The notes beneath the pieces were generated by a model. It was given only the letters and a program-made list of their open reading frames with translations, made no database searches and was not told the origin of the DNA. Positions 63,735 through 64,000 of a stretch of DNA of 64,000 nucleotides are shown piece by piece (within the stretch, counting starts at the first letter, position 1; the number at the start of each line of letters is the position of its first letter). The translations under genes and the position numbers were made by a program. The stretch comes from CAYNFR01 sp964616755. Its GTDB lineage: Bacteria > Bacteroidota > Bacteroidia > Chitinophagales > Saprospiraceae. The stretch spans positions 76,923 to 140,922 of the forward strand of contig CAZTSI010000003.1 of assembly GCA_964616755.1 (NCBI GenBank), in the 5' to 3' direction.

Positions 63735-64000
63735 GTGAGAATATATCTTACCCTAAGCCCTAACACCAGACTAGTACCAATTGATTATCAACATCAATTA
63801 GTCGGCGCATTTCATAAATGGTTAGGCGCAAATGAGCTTCATGATGACATCTCGTTGTATTCTTTATCGTGGTTGAGTCACGGACAACGTACACAACAAC
63901 ATTTAAGTTTTAAAAAGGGAAGTACGATGTTTATTAGCTCGCCTTCGAGTGATATGCTCAAGAGTTTGATCGATGGTATTATGGCAGGTCAAGAGATCAA
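63735..64000 (+). CDS. cas6: Cas6-like CRISPR endoribonuclease, N-terminal part
   Basis: A frame from GTG 63735 is open to the window end (88 codons and two bases). It starts MRIYLTLSPNTRLVPIDYQ, then LVGAFHKWLGANELHDDISL, YSLSWLSHG and FKKGSTMFISS. This is the first beta-alpha-beta RAMP fold of Cas6-family proteins as found in Bacteroidota, which process CRISPR transcripts. The catalytic His and the C-terminal RAMP half lie beyond the window. A 200-base A+T-rich region precedes it. The subtype of the locus cannot be told. Confidence 0.75.
   Translation, partial: MRIYLTLSPNTRLVPIDYQHQLVGAFHKWLGANELHDDISLYSLSWLSHGQRTQQHLSFKKGSTMFISSPSSDMLKSLIDGIMAGQEI

Overview
The window looks like chromosomal DNA of a free-living, gliding-type Bacteroidota, probably near Saprospiraceae; that family placement is inference. 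The signs are a surface protein with a type IX secretion (T9SS) C-terminal signal, DUF3822 coupled to rsmD, thioredoxin-fold exported proteins of the DUF4369/DUF5106 style, many lipoproteins and secreted beta-propeller proteins, frequent non-ATG starts, little Shine-Dalgarno sequence, and TAnnTTTG-like -7 promoter boxes upstream of many genes. No rRNA or tRNA gene, complete CRISPR array, insertion sequence or origin was recognised. One 100-N assembly gap lies at 31527-31626.

Layout. 1-3200: an amino-sugar or cell-wall recycling cluster with a partial gene, a sodium:solute symporter, MurQ and a small HExxH protein. 3300-9700: a secreted LamG-type protein, a cytochrome c-PQQ sugar dehydrogenase, a divergent DUF2855/PhyH-dioxygenase pair, a cold-shock protein, and EamA and LysE exporters. 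9700-13400: a minus-strand operon of cupredoxin, HAMP/nucleotide cyclase and porin, an unusual redox-signalling candidate. 13600-26000: alpha/beta hydrolase, RecQ, a sulfatase, a small SET protein, and secreted metallopeptidase, propeller-amidohydrolase and M28 peptidase. 26000-28500: RimO, a membrane protein and an exported MsrB. 28800-33100: an ECF sigma factor, a membrane-spanning barrel protein (putative anti-sigma) and a repeat-containing T9SS surface protein. A bipartite motif with identical spacing precedes both the sigma gene and the surface protein gene. 33700-38200: a large multi-sensor histidine kinase split by one in-frame TGA, a truncated Bro-N phage-type fragment, and a response-regulator/cyclase fusion.

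38300-53500: mostly housekeeping, with an RDD protein, an arginase-family enzyme, a DUF819 permease, a thioredoxin lipoprotein-like protein, the argS-glnS-pyrR-pyrB run, SelO, the DUF1-TM/DUF3822/rsmD operon and tsaD. 53600-63500: a giant ThuA-PQQ-PKD-cytochrome c lipoprotein, a DEAD-box helicase with a DbpA-type tail, a P1B-4 metal-exporting ATPase, a nitrilase-family enzyme and an aldo/keto reductase. The last 266 bases encode the N-terminus of a Cas6-like CRISPR endoribonuclease, so a CRISPR-Cas locus probably begins at the right edge and continues outside the window.

Together the genes suggest a cell that degrades polymers and peptides outside the membrane and oxidises sugars through PQQ/heme proteins. 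It would sense its environment through cyclic-nucleotide and ECF-sigma pathways. The most notable points are the cupredoxin-cyclase-porin operon, the ECF regulon motif, the interrupted kinase with its phage-gene scar, and the Cas6 edge gene.
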